NCBI RefSeq assembly: GCF_004784475.1
Contig: NZ_SRRT01000001.1
Location: 496,001 to 560,000 of the forward strand
From: Streptomyces bauhiniae
GTDB lineage: Bacteria > Actinomycetota > Actinomycetes > Streptomycetales > Streptomycetaceae
Reading direction: 5' to 3'
Length of the DNA: 64,000 bases
Shown: piece by piece, positions 24,387 to 33,762 of the stretch
Numbering within the stretch: position 1 is the stretch's first letter
Layout: each line of letters starts with the position of its first letter
The notes under the pieces: generated by a model
Seen by the model: only the letters and a program-made list of their open reading frames with translations
Database searches by the model: none
What the model was told of the DNA's origin: nothing
Program-made: the position numbers and the translations under genes

Positions 24387-26732
24387 CTACTCGGTGCGCA
24401 GTCCGTCGGGGCGGGTCATGCGGAGCAGGGGCGGCAGGGTGAGCAGGGTGACCGCGAGGACGACGGCCGCGCCGACGCCGGTCAGCGCCAGCACGTCGGA
24501 CCAGACCACGGTCACCTTCGCCGCCGACATCCGCAGCAGCACCGCGCCCAGGCCGACGCCCACCCCCGCGGCCAGCAGCAGGCCCAGCGTGATCGGGAGG
24601 GCCGACTGCCACAGCACCGACAGGCCGAGGGTGCGGCGCCGGGTGCCGAACGCGACCAGCGCCGACAGCAGTTTCCGCCGCTCGCGCAACTGCTCCAGTT
24701 GGGAGACCAGCAGGCTCGCCCCGATCAGCATCAGCACGCAGGAGGCACCGATCAGCATGCCGGTGCGCAGCGAGGTGTACCGGGCGGAGGTCTCGGTCGG
24801 CGTGACGGCCATGATGTCCGCGAACGGGTCGACCCGCGCGGCGGTGTTGCGCACGTACTCCTGCACGTCCGGCAGCGCCTGGTCCATCCGTACGAAGACC
24901 TCGCCGTACAGCGCCGGTTGGGCGGCCTTGGGGAGCGCGGCCGGGGTGACCAGCAGGCCGTTGGCGCGGGGCATCAGCGAGTCCTCGCGGGCCGTGGCCC
25001 AGCGCAGGTGGTCCGGCACGGCGATCGGCACCGAGAGGCCCTGGGTGTCGGCGTACGCGGGGTCGATGTAGGCGTCGTGGCCGGGGCGCAGTACGGCGTC
25101 GCGGGAGTCGCGGTCGAAGTCGGTGCCGTACTCGGGGCTTGCGAGGGCGAAGGTGTCGCCGTCGCGGCAGGACGGCAGGTGCGCCAGCTCGCGCAGCGAG
25201 GCGCAGTCGCCCACGATCACGTCGAGCGCGGCGTCCGCGTCGCGTGGCTTCTCGCCGAGCGAGGCGGTGGCCAGACCCACCGACGCCCGTACCCCCTTGG
25301 TCCGGGCGACCGCGGCGGCGGCCGGGCCGACGCGGCTGTGGTCGGAGAGGGCGATCTCCAGTTGGGCGCGGGACGGGTCCTTCCCGGTGTTCTTCTCGTA
25401 CTGGCCCTGCACGCCCGCGAAGAGCATCTGGAGCGCGATGGCACCGGCGACGGCGACCGCGACCCCGTTGACCGTGCGGGCCGCCGTACCACTGCTCAAC
25501 TGGAGCCTGCGCACAGCCAGTTGCCAGGACAGCGGGCCCGGGTCGAGCCGGGCGACGGCGCGTTCCACCAGCCAGGGCAGCAGCGAGGTGACGCCGATCA
25601 GGAGGAACAGGACACCGGCGATGACGAGGTACTGGTTGAAGTCGCCGTTCGAGTGACCCTGCCCGATCATCGGGTAGAGCAGCGCCAGCCCGGCCAGCGG
25701 CAGCAGCAGCCGCCACCACAGCCGGCGCCGGGCGGGCACGGCGGTACGGACCACGCCGAGCGGCTCGATGACCACCCCGCGCATGGCCAGCAGGGTCACC
25801 AGCACCGCGCACGCCGGGACCGCGAGGGCGACCAGCAGGGCGAGGAGGGGAGAGGGGTCGAGGTAGGCGGGGTAGAAGCTCTCGCCCATGACCGTCACCG
25901 ACCCGGCGAGCTGCCGTCCGGCCAGGAAGAGTCCGGCGCCGATGACCAGGCCGATCAGCGAGCCGGCCAGCGCCTCGCCCGCCGCGATCCGGCGGGTGGT
26001 GCGGCCGTCGGCGCCCACCAGCCGCAGCGCCGCCAGCCTGCGGTCGCGCCGCTCGCCGCCGAAGCGCACGGCGGCGGCGATGAACACCGCGACCGGCATC
26101 AGCAGCACCACGAACACGACCAGCACCATCATCAGCAGCACCGGGTCGGTCTGTTCGGCCTGCGGCTGCGGGTCCCCGAACGCGCGCAGCCGCTCGGTAC
26201 GGGAGCCCCCGGCCTGCGGCTTCAGGCCCTCGGCGCCCGCGTAGTAGACGAGTTCGCGCGGGCCGAGCAGCCCCTTGGCGCCGATGGTCCCGGTGATCCG
26301 GTACGGCAGCCGCTCGCGCAGCAGCTTCGCGTCGCCGGAGGCGAGGAGTTCGCCCAGCGCGGGGGAGACCAGCATCTCGCCCTTGGCCGGGAAGCGGTCG
26401 GTGCCCGGCGGCAGCGGGGCCCTGGGGCCCTCGGGTTCGAGGAGGCGGCCCCGGATGGACTTGGTCCGCCACCAGGTGTCGGTGTCCGCCAGCAGCAGGG
26501 TGTCGTCGCCCTTGGGGCGCGGGTGCACGGCGAACGTGTAGTCGGTCCGGGCGTCCTCCACCGCGTGGCGGGCGGAGACGACACCGGGCAGTGCGGTGGT
26601 GAGCAGCAGCAACGCCACGCCCATACCGACGCCGACCGCGGTCAGCGCCGTACGGACCCACCCCTCGCGCCCCCCGGTCATGGCGAACCGGGCCCCCATC
26701 CCCAGGTCACGGGCGTACTGCCGCACGCTCAT
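24387..26732 (-). CDS. ABC transporter permease, FtsX/MacB type
   Basis: 781-residue permease with two FtsX-like units. An N-terminal helix (about 28-50, TALTAVGVGMGVALLLLTTAL) is followed by a large extracytoplasmic segment, then helices at about 200-330 (first FtsX domain: VLVVFVVLLMPVAVFIAAAV) and, after a central helix pair, a second extracytoplasmic loop and a C-terminal FtsX domain (about 650-775: GASCVLMLIGASLLVSQLEQL). Its start overlaps the ATPase stop by ATGA. The system probably exports a lipid, peptide or drug-like molecule or acts as a mechanotransmitter; the substrate is unknown. A PadR-family gene heads the operon. Confidence 0.9.
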   Translation of the reverse strand: MSVRQYARDLGMGARFAMTGGREGWVRTALTAVGVGMGVALLLLTTALPGVVSARHAVEDARTDYTFAVHPRPKGDDTLLLADTDTWWRTKSIRGRLLEPEGPRAPLPPGTDRFPAKGEMLVSPALGELLASGDAKLLRERLPYRITGTIGAKGLLGPRELVYYAGAEGLKPQAGGSRTERLRAFGDPQPQAEQTDPVLLMMVLVVFVVLLMPVAVFIAAAVRFGGERRDRRLAALRLVGADGRTTRRIAAGEALAGSLIGLVIGAGLFLAGRQLAGSVTVMGESFYPAYLDPSPLLALLVALAVPACAVLVTLLAMRGVVIEPLGVVRTAVPARRRLWWRLLLPLAGLALLYPMIGQGHSNGDFNQYLVIAGVLFLLIGVTSLLPWLVERAVARLDPGPLSWQLAVRRLQLSSGTAARTVNGVAVAVAGAIALQMLFAGVQGQYEKNTGKDPSRAQLEIALSDHSRVGPAAAAVARTKGVRASVGLATASLGEKPRDADAALDVIVGDCASLRELAHLPSCRDGDTFALASPEYGTDFDRDSRDAVLRPGHDAYIDPAYADTQGLSVPIAVPDHLRWATAREDSLMPRANGLLVTPAALPKAAQPALYGEVFVRMDQALPDVQEYVRNTAARVDPFADIMAVTPTETSARYTSLRTGMLIGASCVLMLIGASLLVSQLEQLRERRKLLSALVAFGTRRRTLGLSVLWQSALPITLGLLLAAGVGVGLGAVLLRMSAAKVTVVWSDVLALTGVGAAVVLAVTLLTLPPLLRMTRPDGLRTE

Positions 26733-27418
26733 GCGCTGCGCTCCATGTCCCGCGACCGGCCGTCGCGCACCACGATCTCGCGGTCGGAATAGGCGGCCAC
26801 CCGGGCCTCGTGGGTGACGAGGACGACGGCCGCGTTGGTGGAGCGGGCGGCGTCGGTGAGGAGTTCCATCACGCGCTCGCCGTTGAGCGAGTCCAGCGCG
26901 CCGGTCGGCTCGTCGGCGAACAGCACGCGGGGCCCGGTGACCAGGGCCCGTGCCACCGCGACCCGCTGGCCCTGGCCGCCGGAGACCTCGCCGGGCCGCT
27001 TGCGCCCCAGGTCGTCCACCTCCAGCCGCTCCATCCAGGTGAGCGCGGCCCGTTCGGCCTGCTTGCGCGGGGTGCCGTTCAGCCGCAGCGGCAGCGCCAC
27101 GTTCTCCACACAGGTCAACTCCGGGACGAGCTGGCCGAACTGGAAGACGAAGCCGAACTCGCCGCGCCTCAGCGCGCTGCGCTCGCTGTCGCTCATGGTG
27201 GTCAGCTCGCGTCCGGCGTAGGTGATCGAGCCGGAGTCGGGGCGGACGATCCCGGCGAGGCAGTGCAGCAGGGTGGACTTGCCGGAGCCGGAGGGGCCCA
27301 TCACGGCGACGACCTCGCCGGGGTGGACGGAGAAGGCGGCGCCGTCCAGGGCCGCGGTGGGGCCGTAGGACTTGCGCAGGTCCCGGGCGATGAGCAGGGA
27401 GCCGTCGGGCGGGGTCAT
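26729..27418 (-). CDS. ABC transporter ATP-binding protein, LolD/MacB type
   Basis: 229-residue ATPase. Walker A GPSGSGKST, Q-loop region FVFQFGQLVPELT, signature SGGQGQR and Walker B VLFADEPTGALD are intact; VTHEARVAAYSD is the H loop. The DEPTGALD form and 230-residue size are typical of LolD/MacB-class partners of FtsX permeases. The start ATG at 27418 overlaps the PadR stop (ATGA), and the stop overlaps the permease start, so padR, ATPase and permease are translationally coupled. Confidence 0.95.
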   Translation of the reverse strand: MTPPDGSLLIARDLRKSYGPTAALDGAAFSVHPGEVVAVMGPSGSGKSTLLHCLAGIVRPDSGSITYAGRELTTMSDSERSALRRGEFGFVFQFGQLVPELTCVENVALPLRLNGTPRKQAERAALTWMERLEVDDLGRKRPGEVSGGQGQRVAVARALVTGPRVLFADEPTGALDSLNGERVMELLTDAARSTNAAVVLVTHEARVAAYSDREIVVRDGRSRDMERSA

Positions 27419-27939
27419 GCGACCACCTCCGTGCGAAGTTTGTCGAGGCGTGCCGCGGTCAGTTCCAGCCATCTGAGGTCGGCCTCCAGATGGAACAGGG
27501 CGTGGTCGCAGATCAACTGGTCGGCCAGGTCGCCCTTGCGCTTGCGGTCGGTGAGCACGCGCATGGTGCGCAGGTGCTCGGCGCGCTGGGTGTCGAGGAC
27601 GTCGGCGGCGTCGCGGTGGGTCAGCAGGGCCAGTACGACCTTGGTGTACAGGGTCGAGCGGAGGTAGTCCTCCGGCTTCTCCGGGCTCGCGAGCCAGCGC
27701 TCGACGTCCGTGATGCCGGCGTCGGTGATGGCATACCGTTTCCGGTCGGGACCGTCTCCCGCCTCGATGCCCTCGACCTCCACGAGGCCGTTCTTGAGCA
27801 GCCGGGACATGGTCGCGTAGACCTGCCCGTAGGCGAGCGGCCGGTCGTGGCCGAAGGTGTCGTCGAAGGCCCGCTTGAGGTCGTAGCCGTGCCGGGGGCC
27901 GGACTCCAGGAGCCCTAGAAGGGTGTGACCGATGGACAT
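27415..27939 (-). CDS. PadR family transcriptional regulator
   Basis: 174-residue PadR-type repressor. The N-terminal winged helix reads IGHTLLGLLESGPRHGYDLKRA, then LAYGQVYATMSRLLKNGLVEVE and DRKRYAITDAG; the C-terminal half is helical (PadR C4/Vir_act alpha C) for dimerisation. It is the first gene of a three-gene coupled operon with an ABC exporter. This arrangement usually means a repressor that releases its own operon when it binds the exported or toxic compound. A candidate operator overlaps the promoter just upstream. Confidence 0.92.
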   Translation of the reverse strand: MSIGHTLLGLLESGPRHGYDLKRAFDDTFGHDRPLAYGQVYATMSRLLKNGLVEVEGIEAGDGPDRKRYAITDAGITDVERWLASPEKPEDYLRSTLYTKVVLALLTHRDAADVLDTQRAEHLRTMRVLTDRKRKGDLADQLICDHALFHLEADLRWLELTAARLDKLRTEVVA

Positions 27940-27950
27940 GGCGAGCACTC

Positions 27951-27965
27951 TACACACGGTGTATA
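27951..27965. promoter_or_regulatory. Candidate PadR autoregulatory operator
   Basis: TACAC-ACG-GTGTA (27951-27963) is a perfect inverted repeat followed by TATAC, 12 bp upstream of the PadR start codon. PadR-family proteins commonly bind such dyads over their own promoter. A second GGTGTATAC/GGTGCATAG-like repeat follows within 20 bp. Confidence 0.5.
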
Positions 27966-28182
27966 CCCCCGGTGCATAGGGGGTTCGGAACGGGCAACTC
28001 CGCTTTTTCGGGCGTTCCCACGGGCAACCTTGAACCCTTCCTGCCCGTCGGTTCCTTTGGGGTGGGTGCCGGTGGGTGCTCATTCTCACGTCCGTAAAAG
28101 AGTGGATCGGGCGCTCTTTGTCACATAGGGGGGTGTTAGCTTTCGGAGCTGACCCCGAGACGGAAGCGGAGCCAAGGGACCC

Positions 28183-30534
28183 ATGGGACGAGCGGACGAG
28201 AGACGAGCGCGCCAGCGCGGCGGCCACCGCGCGGCACCCGGACGCCGTTCGGCAGCCCCGGCCTCCGAGCCCTCCGGCGGTACCGGCGGCAAGCCCGCCA
28301 AGGGCCGAATACGCAGGCTCTTCACCTGGAAGAAGATCCTCGGCACCGTCTTCGGCCTCTGCCTGCTGTGCATGGCCGGCTTCGCCGCGCTCTACCTGTC
28401 GGTCGACGTGCCCGCGGGCAACGTGGCCGCCCAGCGGCAGAGCAACGTCTACAAGTACGGCGACGGCACGGTCCTCGCCCGCGACGGCGAGGTCAACCGC
28501 GAGATAGTCGACCTCTCCAAGGTGCCGCGCAAGGTCCAGCTCAGCTTCGTCGCCGCCGAGAACAAGTCCTTCTACACCGACCCCGGTGTCGACCTGAAGG
28601 GCACCGCCCGCGGTCTGCTCAACACCCTCGCGGGACGCGGCAAGCAGGGCGGCTCGACCATCACCCAGCAGTACGTCAAGAACTACTACCTGAGCCAGGA
28701 CCAGACCGTCTCCCGCAAGCTCAAGGAGATGGTCATCTCGCTGAAGGTGGAGCGCGAGAAGTCCAAGGACGAGATCCTCGCCGGCTACATCAACACCAGC
28801 TACTACGGCCGCGGCGCCTACGGCATCCAGGCCGCCGCCCAGGCGTACTACCACGTCGACGCCCAGGACCTCACCGTCCAGCAGGGCGCCTACCTCGCCG
28901 CCCTGCTCCAGGCCCCGAGCCAGTACGACTGGTCCACCGCCACGGCGACCGGCAAGCGGCTGGTCACCGACCGCTGGAACTACGTCCTGAACAACATGGT
29001 CAAGGAGCACTGGCTCGACCCGGGCAAGCGCGCCGCCCTGAAGTTCCCGGTGCCCAAGGAGCCCAAGGGCGCCCCCGGCATGGAGGGACAGAAGGGCTAC
29101 CTGGTCCAGCTCGCCAACTCCCAGCTCGAGCACCAGCTCATGAAGCAGGAGGGCATCTCCCGCTCGGAGGCCGAGGCCAAGGTCGAGGGCCAGGGCTGGA
29201 CCATCACCCTCAACGTGGACCGCGAGAAGCAGGCCGCGCTGGAGAAGTCGGTCAGGACGCAGCTCACCAGCAAGCTGGAGCCGAAGCAGCGGCCCGTCGA
29301 CGCCGACGTCCAGGCCGGCGCGGTCTCCGTCGACCCCAAGACCGGCCGGATCGTCGCCCTCTACGGCGGCAAGGACTACTACAGCCACTGGGTCGACAAC
29401 GTCGCCCGCCGCGACTACCAGCCCGCCTCCACCTTCAAGCCGGTCATCCTCGCGGCCGCGCTGGAGCACGAGGCCACCACCCAGAGCGGCACGCTCATCG
29501 GCGCCGGCACCGTCTACGACGGCACCAGCCGCCGCCAGGTCCTCGACCACGGCTCCCGCGTCGGCTTCGCCCCGCCCAACGAGGACGACGCGGACTACGG
29601 CCCGATCAGCGTCCAGACGGCCATGAACAAGTCCGTCAACTCCGTGTTCGCGCAGATGGGCGTGGACGTCGGCATGGACAAGGTGATGGACACCGCGAAG
29701 CGGCTCGGCATGGACACCGAGGGCATGCAGGCGGTCCCCGCGCAGACCCTCGGCTCCATGGGCGCCAGCCCGCTGGAGATGGCGGGCATGTACGCCACCC
29801 TGGACAACCACGGCCGCAAGGTCACCCCGAGCATCATCAAGTCGGCCGAGCAGTCGGGCCGTACGGTCCAGTTGCCCAACCCGGTCGGTGAGCGGGTGCT
29901 CGACCGGACCACCGCCGACACCGTGACCTCCGTGCTCACCGGCGTGGTCGACGACGGCACCGCCCGGCAGTCCGTGGCGAACAACGCGCTGCGGGCCGGG
30001 CAGCAGGTGGCGGGCAAGACGGGTACCTCGGACTGCGACCGCTCGGCCTGGTTCACCGGCTACACCCCCGATCTCGTCACCTCCGTCGGCCTGTTCGGCG
30101 AGGCGCACAAGGACGGCGTGACCGGCTGCGAGGGCGAGAAGGTGAAGAAGTTCGCCCATGTCTCGCTCAAGGGCACCATGGGCGGCGGCCGCGTCAACGG
30201 CGGTGGACCCCCGGCCCAGATCTGGGCGTCCTACACCTTCGGCGTGACGCGTCAGACCGAGTTCGACCTCGACACCACCCAGGGTGCCGCCGTCGCCCCG
30301 ACCCCGCCGCCGACCCCCAGCGAGACCCCGTCCCAGACGCCGTCGGAGACCCCGAGCAGCGAACCGCCCACCTCCGAGACGCCGTCCGAGACGCCCAGCG
30401 AGACCCCGAGCGAAACACCGACCACGGAGCCTCCCACCCAGAGCCCGACCCAGACGCCGACCACCCAGCCGCCGTCCGGGGGCTTCACCCCGCGCAACCC
30501 GTTCGACCCCGACCAGCGGGACGGCCAGCAGTAG
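28183..30534 (+). CDS. Class A penicillin-binding protein (transglycosylase-transpeptidase)
   Basis: 783-residue bifunctional peptidoglycan synthase. A basic cytoplasmic head is followed by one membrane helix (about 48-72). The GT51 glycosyltransferase domain has catalytic Glu about 126 in AAENKSFYTDPGVD, then GGSTITQQYVKN and VISLKVEREKSKDEIL. The transpeptidase domain has Ser416 of STFK, S484-V-N486 and K612-TGT. The last 80 residues are a low-complexity Pro/Thr/Ser/Glu tail (repeats of PSETPSETP), probably a spacer in the wall. ATG 28183 is used; AAGGGACC lies just upstream. Such tailed class A PBPs are usual in Streptomyces, acting in hyphal tip or septal wall synthesis. A perfect 20-bp terminator follows. 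Confidence 0.94.
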   Translation: MGRADERRARQRGGHRAAPGRRSAAPASEPSGGTGGKPAKGRIRRLFTWKKILGTVFGLCLLCMAGFAALYLSVDVPAGNVAAQRQSNVYKYGDGTVLARDGEVNREIVDLSKVPRKVQLSFVAAENKSFYTDPGVDLKGTARGLLNTLAGRGKQGGSTITQQYVKNYYLSQDQTVSRKLKEMVISLKVEREKSKDEILAGYINTSYYGRGAYGIQAAAQAYYHVDAQDLTVQQGAYLAALLQAPSQYDWSTATATGKRLVTDRWNYVLNNMVKEHWLDPGKRAALKFPVPKEPKGAPGMEGQKGYLVQLANSQLEHQLMKQEGISRSEAEAKVEGQGWTITLNVDREKQAALEKSVRTQLTSKLEPKQRPVDADVQAGAVSVDPKTGRIVALYGGKDYYSHWVDNVARRDYQPASTFKPVILAAALEHEATTQSGTLIGAGTVYDGTSRRQVLDHGSRVGFAPPNEDDADYGPISVQTAMNKSVNSVFAQMGVDVGMDKVMDTAKRLGMDTEGMQAVPAQTLGSMGASPLEMAGMYATLDNHGRKVTPSIIKSAEQSGRTVQLPNPVGERVLDRTTADTVTSVLTGVVDDGTARQSVANNALRAGQQVAGKTGTSDCDRSAWFTGYTPDLVTSVGLFGEAHKDGVTGCEGEKVKKFAHVSLKGTMGGGRVNGGGPPAQIWASYTFGVTRQTEFDLDTTQGAAVAPTPPPTPSETPSQTPSETPSSEPPTSETPSETPSETPSETPTTEPPTQSPTQTPTTQPPSGGFTPRNPFDPDQRDGQQ

Positions 30535-30541
30535 GCGTGAC

Positions 30542-30582
30542 ACGCGAAGGGCGCCCGGCATGATGCCGGGCGCCCTTCGCGT
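30542..30582. terminator. Long perfect inverted repeat after the PBP gene
   Basis: Twenty bases, ACGCGAAGGGCGCCCGGCAT, are repeated exactly in inverse orientation around a single G. It starts 8 bp after the PBP stop and ends 20 bp before the convergent phosphatase stop, so it can serve both strands. Confidence 0.8.
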
Positions 30583-30601
30583 CGTACAGGACGGGGGGGG
30601 G

Positions 30602-32680
30602 TCAGCCCCCGTGCAGCTCGAACCAGACGACCTTGCCGACGCTCAGCCGGGTCGCGCCCCAGCGCCGGGCCAGCTTGTTGACCAGGTACAGGCCCCGGCC
30701 GCCCTCGTCGGTGGCGCGCGCCTGGCACAGCCGGGGGAGCTGCGGCACGTCGTCACCGACCTCGCAGCGCAGCACGTCCGTGCGCAGCAGCCGCAGCGTC
30801 ACCGGACGCGTGGTGTAGCGCACGGCGTTGGTGACCACCTCGCTGACCAGCAGCTCGACCGAGTCGGTGAGGTCCTCCAGGCCCCAGTCGGCCAGTGCCG
30901 TACGGGCCAGCCGGCGGGCCTTGCCGGGGGCAGCGTCCTCCGCGTCCAGCGACCAGTACCGCACATCCTCGGACGCGATCCCGTCGAAGCGGGCCGCGAG
31001 CAGGGCGATGTCGTCGTCCCGGTCGCCGGGGCCGAGCATGTCCAGCACCTCGTCGCACAGCGCCTCCAGCGGCGGCGGGTGGTCCGGGCCGGTGAGCTGC
31101 GCGGTCGCGGTCAGCCGCTCCCGCAACTGCTCTATGCCGGTCCACACGTCCCGCAGCCGGGACTCCACCAGGCCGTCGGTGTACAGCAGCAGCGTGGCCC
31201 CGGCGGGCGCGTCCAGCTCGACCGCCTCGAAGTCCACCCCGCCCACGCCGATCGGCGCGCCCGGCGGCACCCGCAGCACCTCGGCGGTGCCGCCCAGGTG
31301 CAGCAGGACCGGCGGCGGATGGCCGGCGTTGGCGATGGTGATGCGGTGCGCGACGGGGTCGTAGACCGCGTACATGCAGGTCGCCATGCGGTCGGTGCCG
31401 AGCCGCTGGGCCTGCTCGTCCAGGTGGTGCAGGACCTCCTGCGGGGGCAGGTCGAGACCGGCCAGGGTCTGCGCGGTGGTGCGGAGCTGGCCCATGATGG
31501 CGGCCGAGGTCATGGAGTGGCCCATCACGTCACCGACCACCAGCGCCACCCGGCTGCCGGGCAGCGGGATCGCGTCGTACCAGTCGCCGCCCACCCGCGC
31601 CGTCTCCGCCGCGGGCAGATAGCGCGAGGCCAGCCGCACACCGGTGGGGTGGGGGAGGGTCTCGGGGAGCATGGTGCGCTGCAACTCGTCGGCGATGTAC
31701 GCCTCGCGGCCGTACAGCACCGCCTTGTCGATGCCGAGCGCGCTGTGCGTGGCGAGCTGCGCCGCCACCAGCAGGTCCTCCGCCTCGAAGGCCAGCCGGT
31801 CCGGGCGGCGCAGGAACACCGCCGCGCCGATCACCCGGCGCCTGCCGCGCAGCGGCGCGAGGATCGCCCGCTGGCCGGACGGGACGAGAGCCTCGCCGTC
31901 CTCGCCGAGCAGTTCGGGCAGCGCGGCGCGGGCGGCCGGGGTGTCCGCGAACACCGGGCGCACCCCGCGCAGCACCTCGTTCAGCGCGCCGCCCGGGCGC
32001 ACCTCGCACAGCTCGGCGGTGAGCGCGGCCGGGCCGGAGAGCGCGGCCAAGGCCGCCGCCTCGGCGTCCGGCTCCGGGAACGCGGGCGGCAGCAGCAGGC
32101 CCTCGGTCTCCCGCTCGTCCGGAATCCGGTCGGTGCGGCGCAGCCGCAGCACCACCGGCCCGGTGGGCCGCTCGTCGCCGACCGGCAGCGGGTCGCGCAG
32201 GTAGACCAGGATCGCGTCGGAGAAGGTGGGCACGGTGGCGCGGCACAGGCCCATGACGATCTCGTCCAGGTCGAGACCGCGCGCGATGCGCCGGGTGGCC
32301 GCGCCGACGAACCGCAGCCGGTCGCCGTCCCGGCGCATCGGCATCGGGCGTCCGGGCGGGCCACCGCGGCCGGTACGCCGCTCCTGGCCGCCCGGTGAGC
32401 GCTCCTGCTCGGCGCCCGGCTGGGCGGGAATGGACTCCGGCGCGGGCCTCGGACGGTGTTCCCCCACGCTGGACTTCGCGCGCGCGGGAGGTTCCCCCAT
32501 GGGCTCGGCGGCGGCAGGCTGCGAGTGCTCAGGGCCGTTGACTGGGCGCTCCTTCTTCTTGTTCTTCCCCGTGCCCGCGCCGCCCCGGGTCTGGGCCGGT
32601 GCGCCCAGCAGCGCCCCGCGCACGGCGGGGTCGACGCCCGGCTGGGGGCGTCCGCAGGAGGAAGTGGGCTGCTCCGTCAC
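30602..32680 (-). CDS. GAF-SpoIIE phosphatase with C-terminal anti-sigma-type ATPase domain
   Basis: 692-residue signalling protein, probably cytoplasmic. The first 115 residues are Pro/Arg-rich and disordered. A GAF-like region (about 120-330) includes FLRRPDRLAFEAEDLLVAAQLA. The SpoIIE/PP2C phosphatase domain (about 345-545) has metal-binding motifs RVGGDWYDAIPL, VVGDVMGHSM, NAGHPPPVLL and DRDDDIALL. The C-terminal HATPase_c domain has ELLVSEVVTNAVRYT and DEGGRGLYLVN. Such proteins dephosphorylate anti-anti-sigma factors and may also phosphorylate or bind them, as in B. subtilis RsbU/SpoIIE plus RsbW. GTG 32680 lacks a clear Shine-Dalgarno, so the true start may lie further in. A second, larger homologue is at 55430-58012. 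Confidence 0.9.
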   Translation of the reverse strand: MTEQPTSSCGRPQPGVDPAVRGALLGAPAQTRGGAGTGKNKKKERPVNGPEHSQPAAAEPMGEPPARAKSSVGEHRPRPAPESIPAQPGAEQERSPGGQERRTGRGGPPGRPMPMRRDGDRLRFVGAATRRIARGLDLDEIVMGLCRATVPTFSDAILVYLRDPLPVGDERPTGPVVLRLRRTDRIPDERETEGLLLPPAFPEPDAEAAALAALSGPAALTAELCEVRPGGALNEVLRGVRPVFADTPAARAALPELLGEDGEALVPSGQRAILAPLRGRRRVIGAAVFLRRPDRLAFEAEDLLVAAQLATHSALGIDKAVLYGREAYIADELQRTMLPETLPHPTGVRLASRYLPAAETARVGGDWYDAIPLPGSRVALVVGDVMGHSMTSAAIMGQLRTTAQTLAGLDLPPQEVLHHLDEQAQRLGTDRMATCMYAVYDPVAHRITIANAGHPPPVLLHLGGTAEVLRVPPGAPIGVGGVDFEAVELDAPAGATLLLYTDGLVESRLRDVWTGIEQLRERLTATAQLTGPDHPPPLEALCDEVLDMLGPGDRDDDIALLAARFDGIASEDVRYWSLDAEDAAPGKARRLARTALADWGLEDLTDSVELLVSEVVTNAVRYTTRPVTLRLLRTDVLRCEVGDDVPQLPRLCQARATDEGGRGLYLVNKLARRWGATRLSVGKVVWFELHGG

Positions 32681-32975
32681 GCGTGTCGAATCCGTCCGTC
32701 CGGGGCTGCGCGCCGGGCGCGCAGGAGAGGCCGCCGAAGTCCCGATACCCGGATCACGTGCCCCGGGAACGGAATTCCCGCGTGGTCAGGGGTGGTTTCC
32801 GCCGAGCGGGTGAACCCCGCGCCGGCCGCGCCACCGCCCGCCTCGTACCCCTCGCTCACGTGCTGCCGCCCCTCGGTGACATATGGTCAGGCTCTGCGCA
32901 AACTCCGGTAGTTGTACCTCGGTGCCCTTGCGGAGGACGATCCTACGGTTGTGGTCCGGGGGCGCATCAAGGGTC

Positions 32976-33668
32976 TCATGAGGACACGTGCGCGGGCGTA
33001 CGGTCCCAGTCCTCCGGCAGCGCGGGCACCGTCCAGGACGGATCGGGCCGCCAGTGCTGCCAGCCGTCGGTGTACGGGGAGCCCCACGCCTCGATCACCT
33101 CCACCGCCCGCCGTCCCGCCGACTTCACCCGCCCGGCGGTCTCCGCGTCCATCAGGCCGTCCCGCTGGGCCTGGGCGAACTCGTCCTCGTCCCGCCAGTG
33201 CCAGGTGCGGTCCGGGTGGACGGAGATGTCCAGGAAGTGGTCCTCGGAGTCGACCCCGCCGGCCCAACGGGCAAGCGGCTGCTCCAGGTTGACGTACCAG
33301 TTCTTGAAGCGCCAGCCCGGTTCCCAGAACAGCCACACCGACCAGGGCTCGCCGGGCCGGGCCAGCTTCAGCACCCCGGTGCCGAACCAGCGGTCCCGCC
33401 GCACCACGCGCGGCTTGGTGTAGCGGGACTCCAGCGGCTCCAGATGGACCGGGGTGCCGTCGGCCAGCACCGGCTTGACGCACTCCGTGCCGGGGGCCAG
33501 CCATACGGCGAGCAGCTCGGCGTCGTCCCGGACGACGGTGACGGGACGAGCGATGTGGACCGCGTCGCCCGCGTTCTCCCGGTACCGCCACAGGATCGGG
33601 GTGCCGGGGGTCCAGTACGCCGCCGTCGGGCCCGCTTCCGCTCGTCTCACCGCTTCGTCGTCCGTCAT
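32976..33668 (-). CDS. DUF402 domain protein
   Basis: 230-residue protein of the DUF402 (FomD-like) family. Its recognisable segment is FKNWYVNLEQPLARW followed by VDSEDHFLDISVHPDRTWHWRDEDEFA, which contains the conserved acidic and Asp-His residues that bind divalent metal in FomD-type nucleotidyl hydrolases. Cytoplasmic. It is the last gene of a run on the minus strand, 94 bp after fumC, and may be co-transcribed with it. Hydrolysis of a nucleoside-phosphate ester is the best guess from family knowledge; the substrate is unknown. Confidence 0.86.
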   Translation of the reverse strand: MTDDEAVRRAEAGPTAAYWTPGTPILWRYRENAGDAVHIARPVTVVRDDAELLAVWLAPGTECVKPVLADGTPVHLEPLESRYTKPRVVRRDRWFGTGVLKLARPGEPWSVWLFWEPGWRFKNWYVNLEQPLARWAGGVDSEDHFLDISVHPDRTWHWRDEDEFAQAQRDGLMDAETAGRVKSAGRRAVEVIEAWGSPYTDGWQHWRPDPSWTVPALPEDWDRTPAHVSS

Positions 33669-33762
33669 GGGCAGATATTAGGTGCCGGAAGCACCCGATG
33701 CTGCGGTGCGCGTCACCCTTCCGGACAGGTGGCGGGAAAACGCCGGTGCCGTTCGCCAGGCG

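Noticed and set aside
23956..26661. 901-residue minus-strand frame over the ABC permease
   Set aside because: Composition is the Arg/Gly/Pro pattern of an out-of-frame GC-rich gene; the overlapping permease has clear domains.
27415..30561. 1048-residue open frame on the minus strand opposite the penicillin-binding protein
   Set aside because: Only its last 174 codons are a real gene (PadR). The rest is the GC-rich shadow of the PBP gene, without any family motif.
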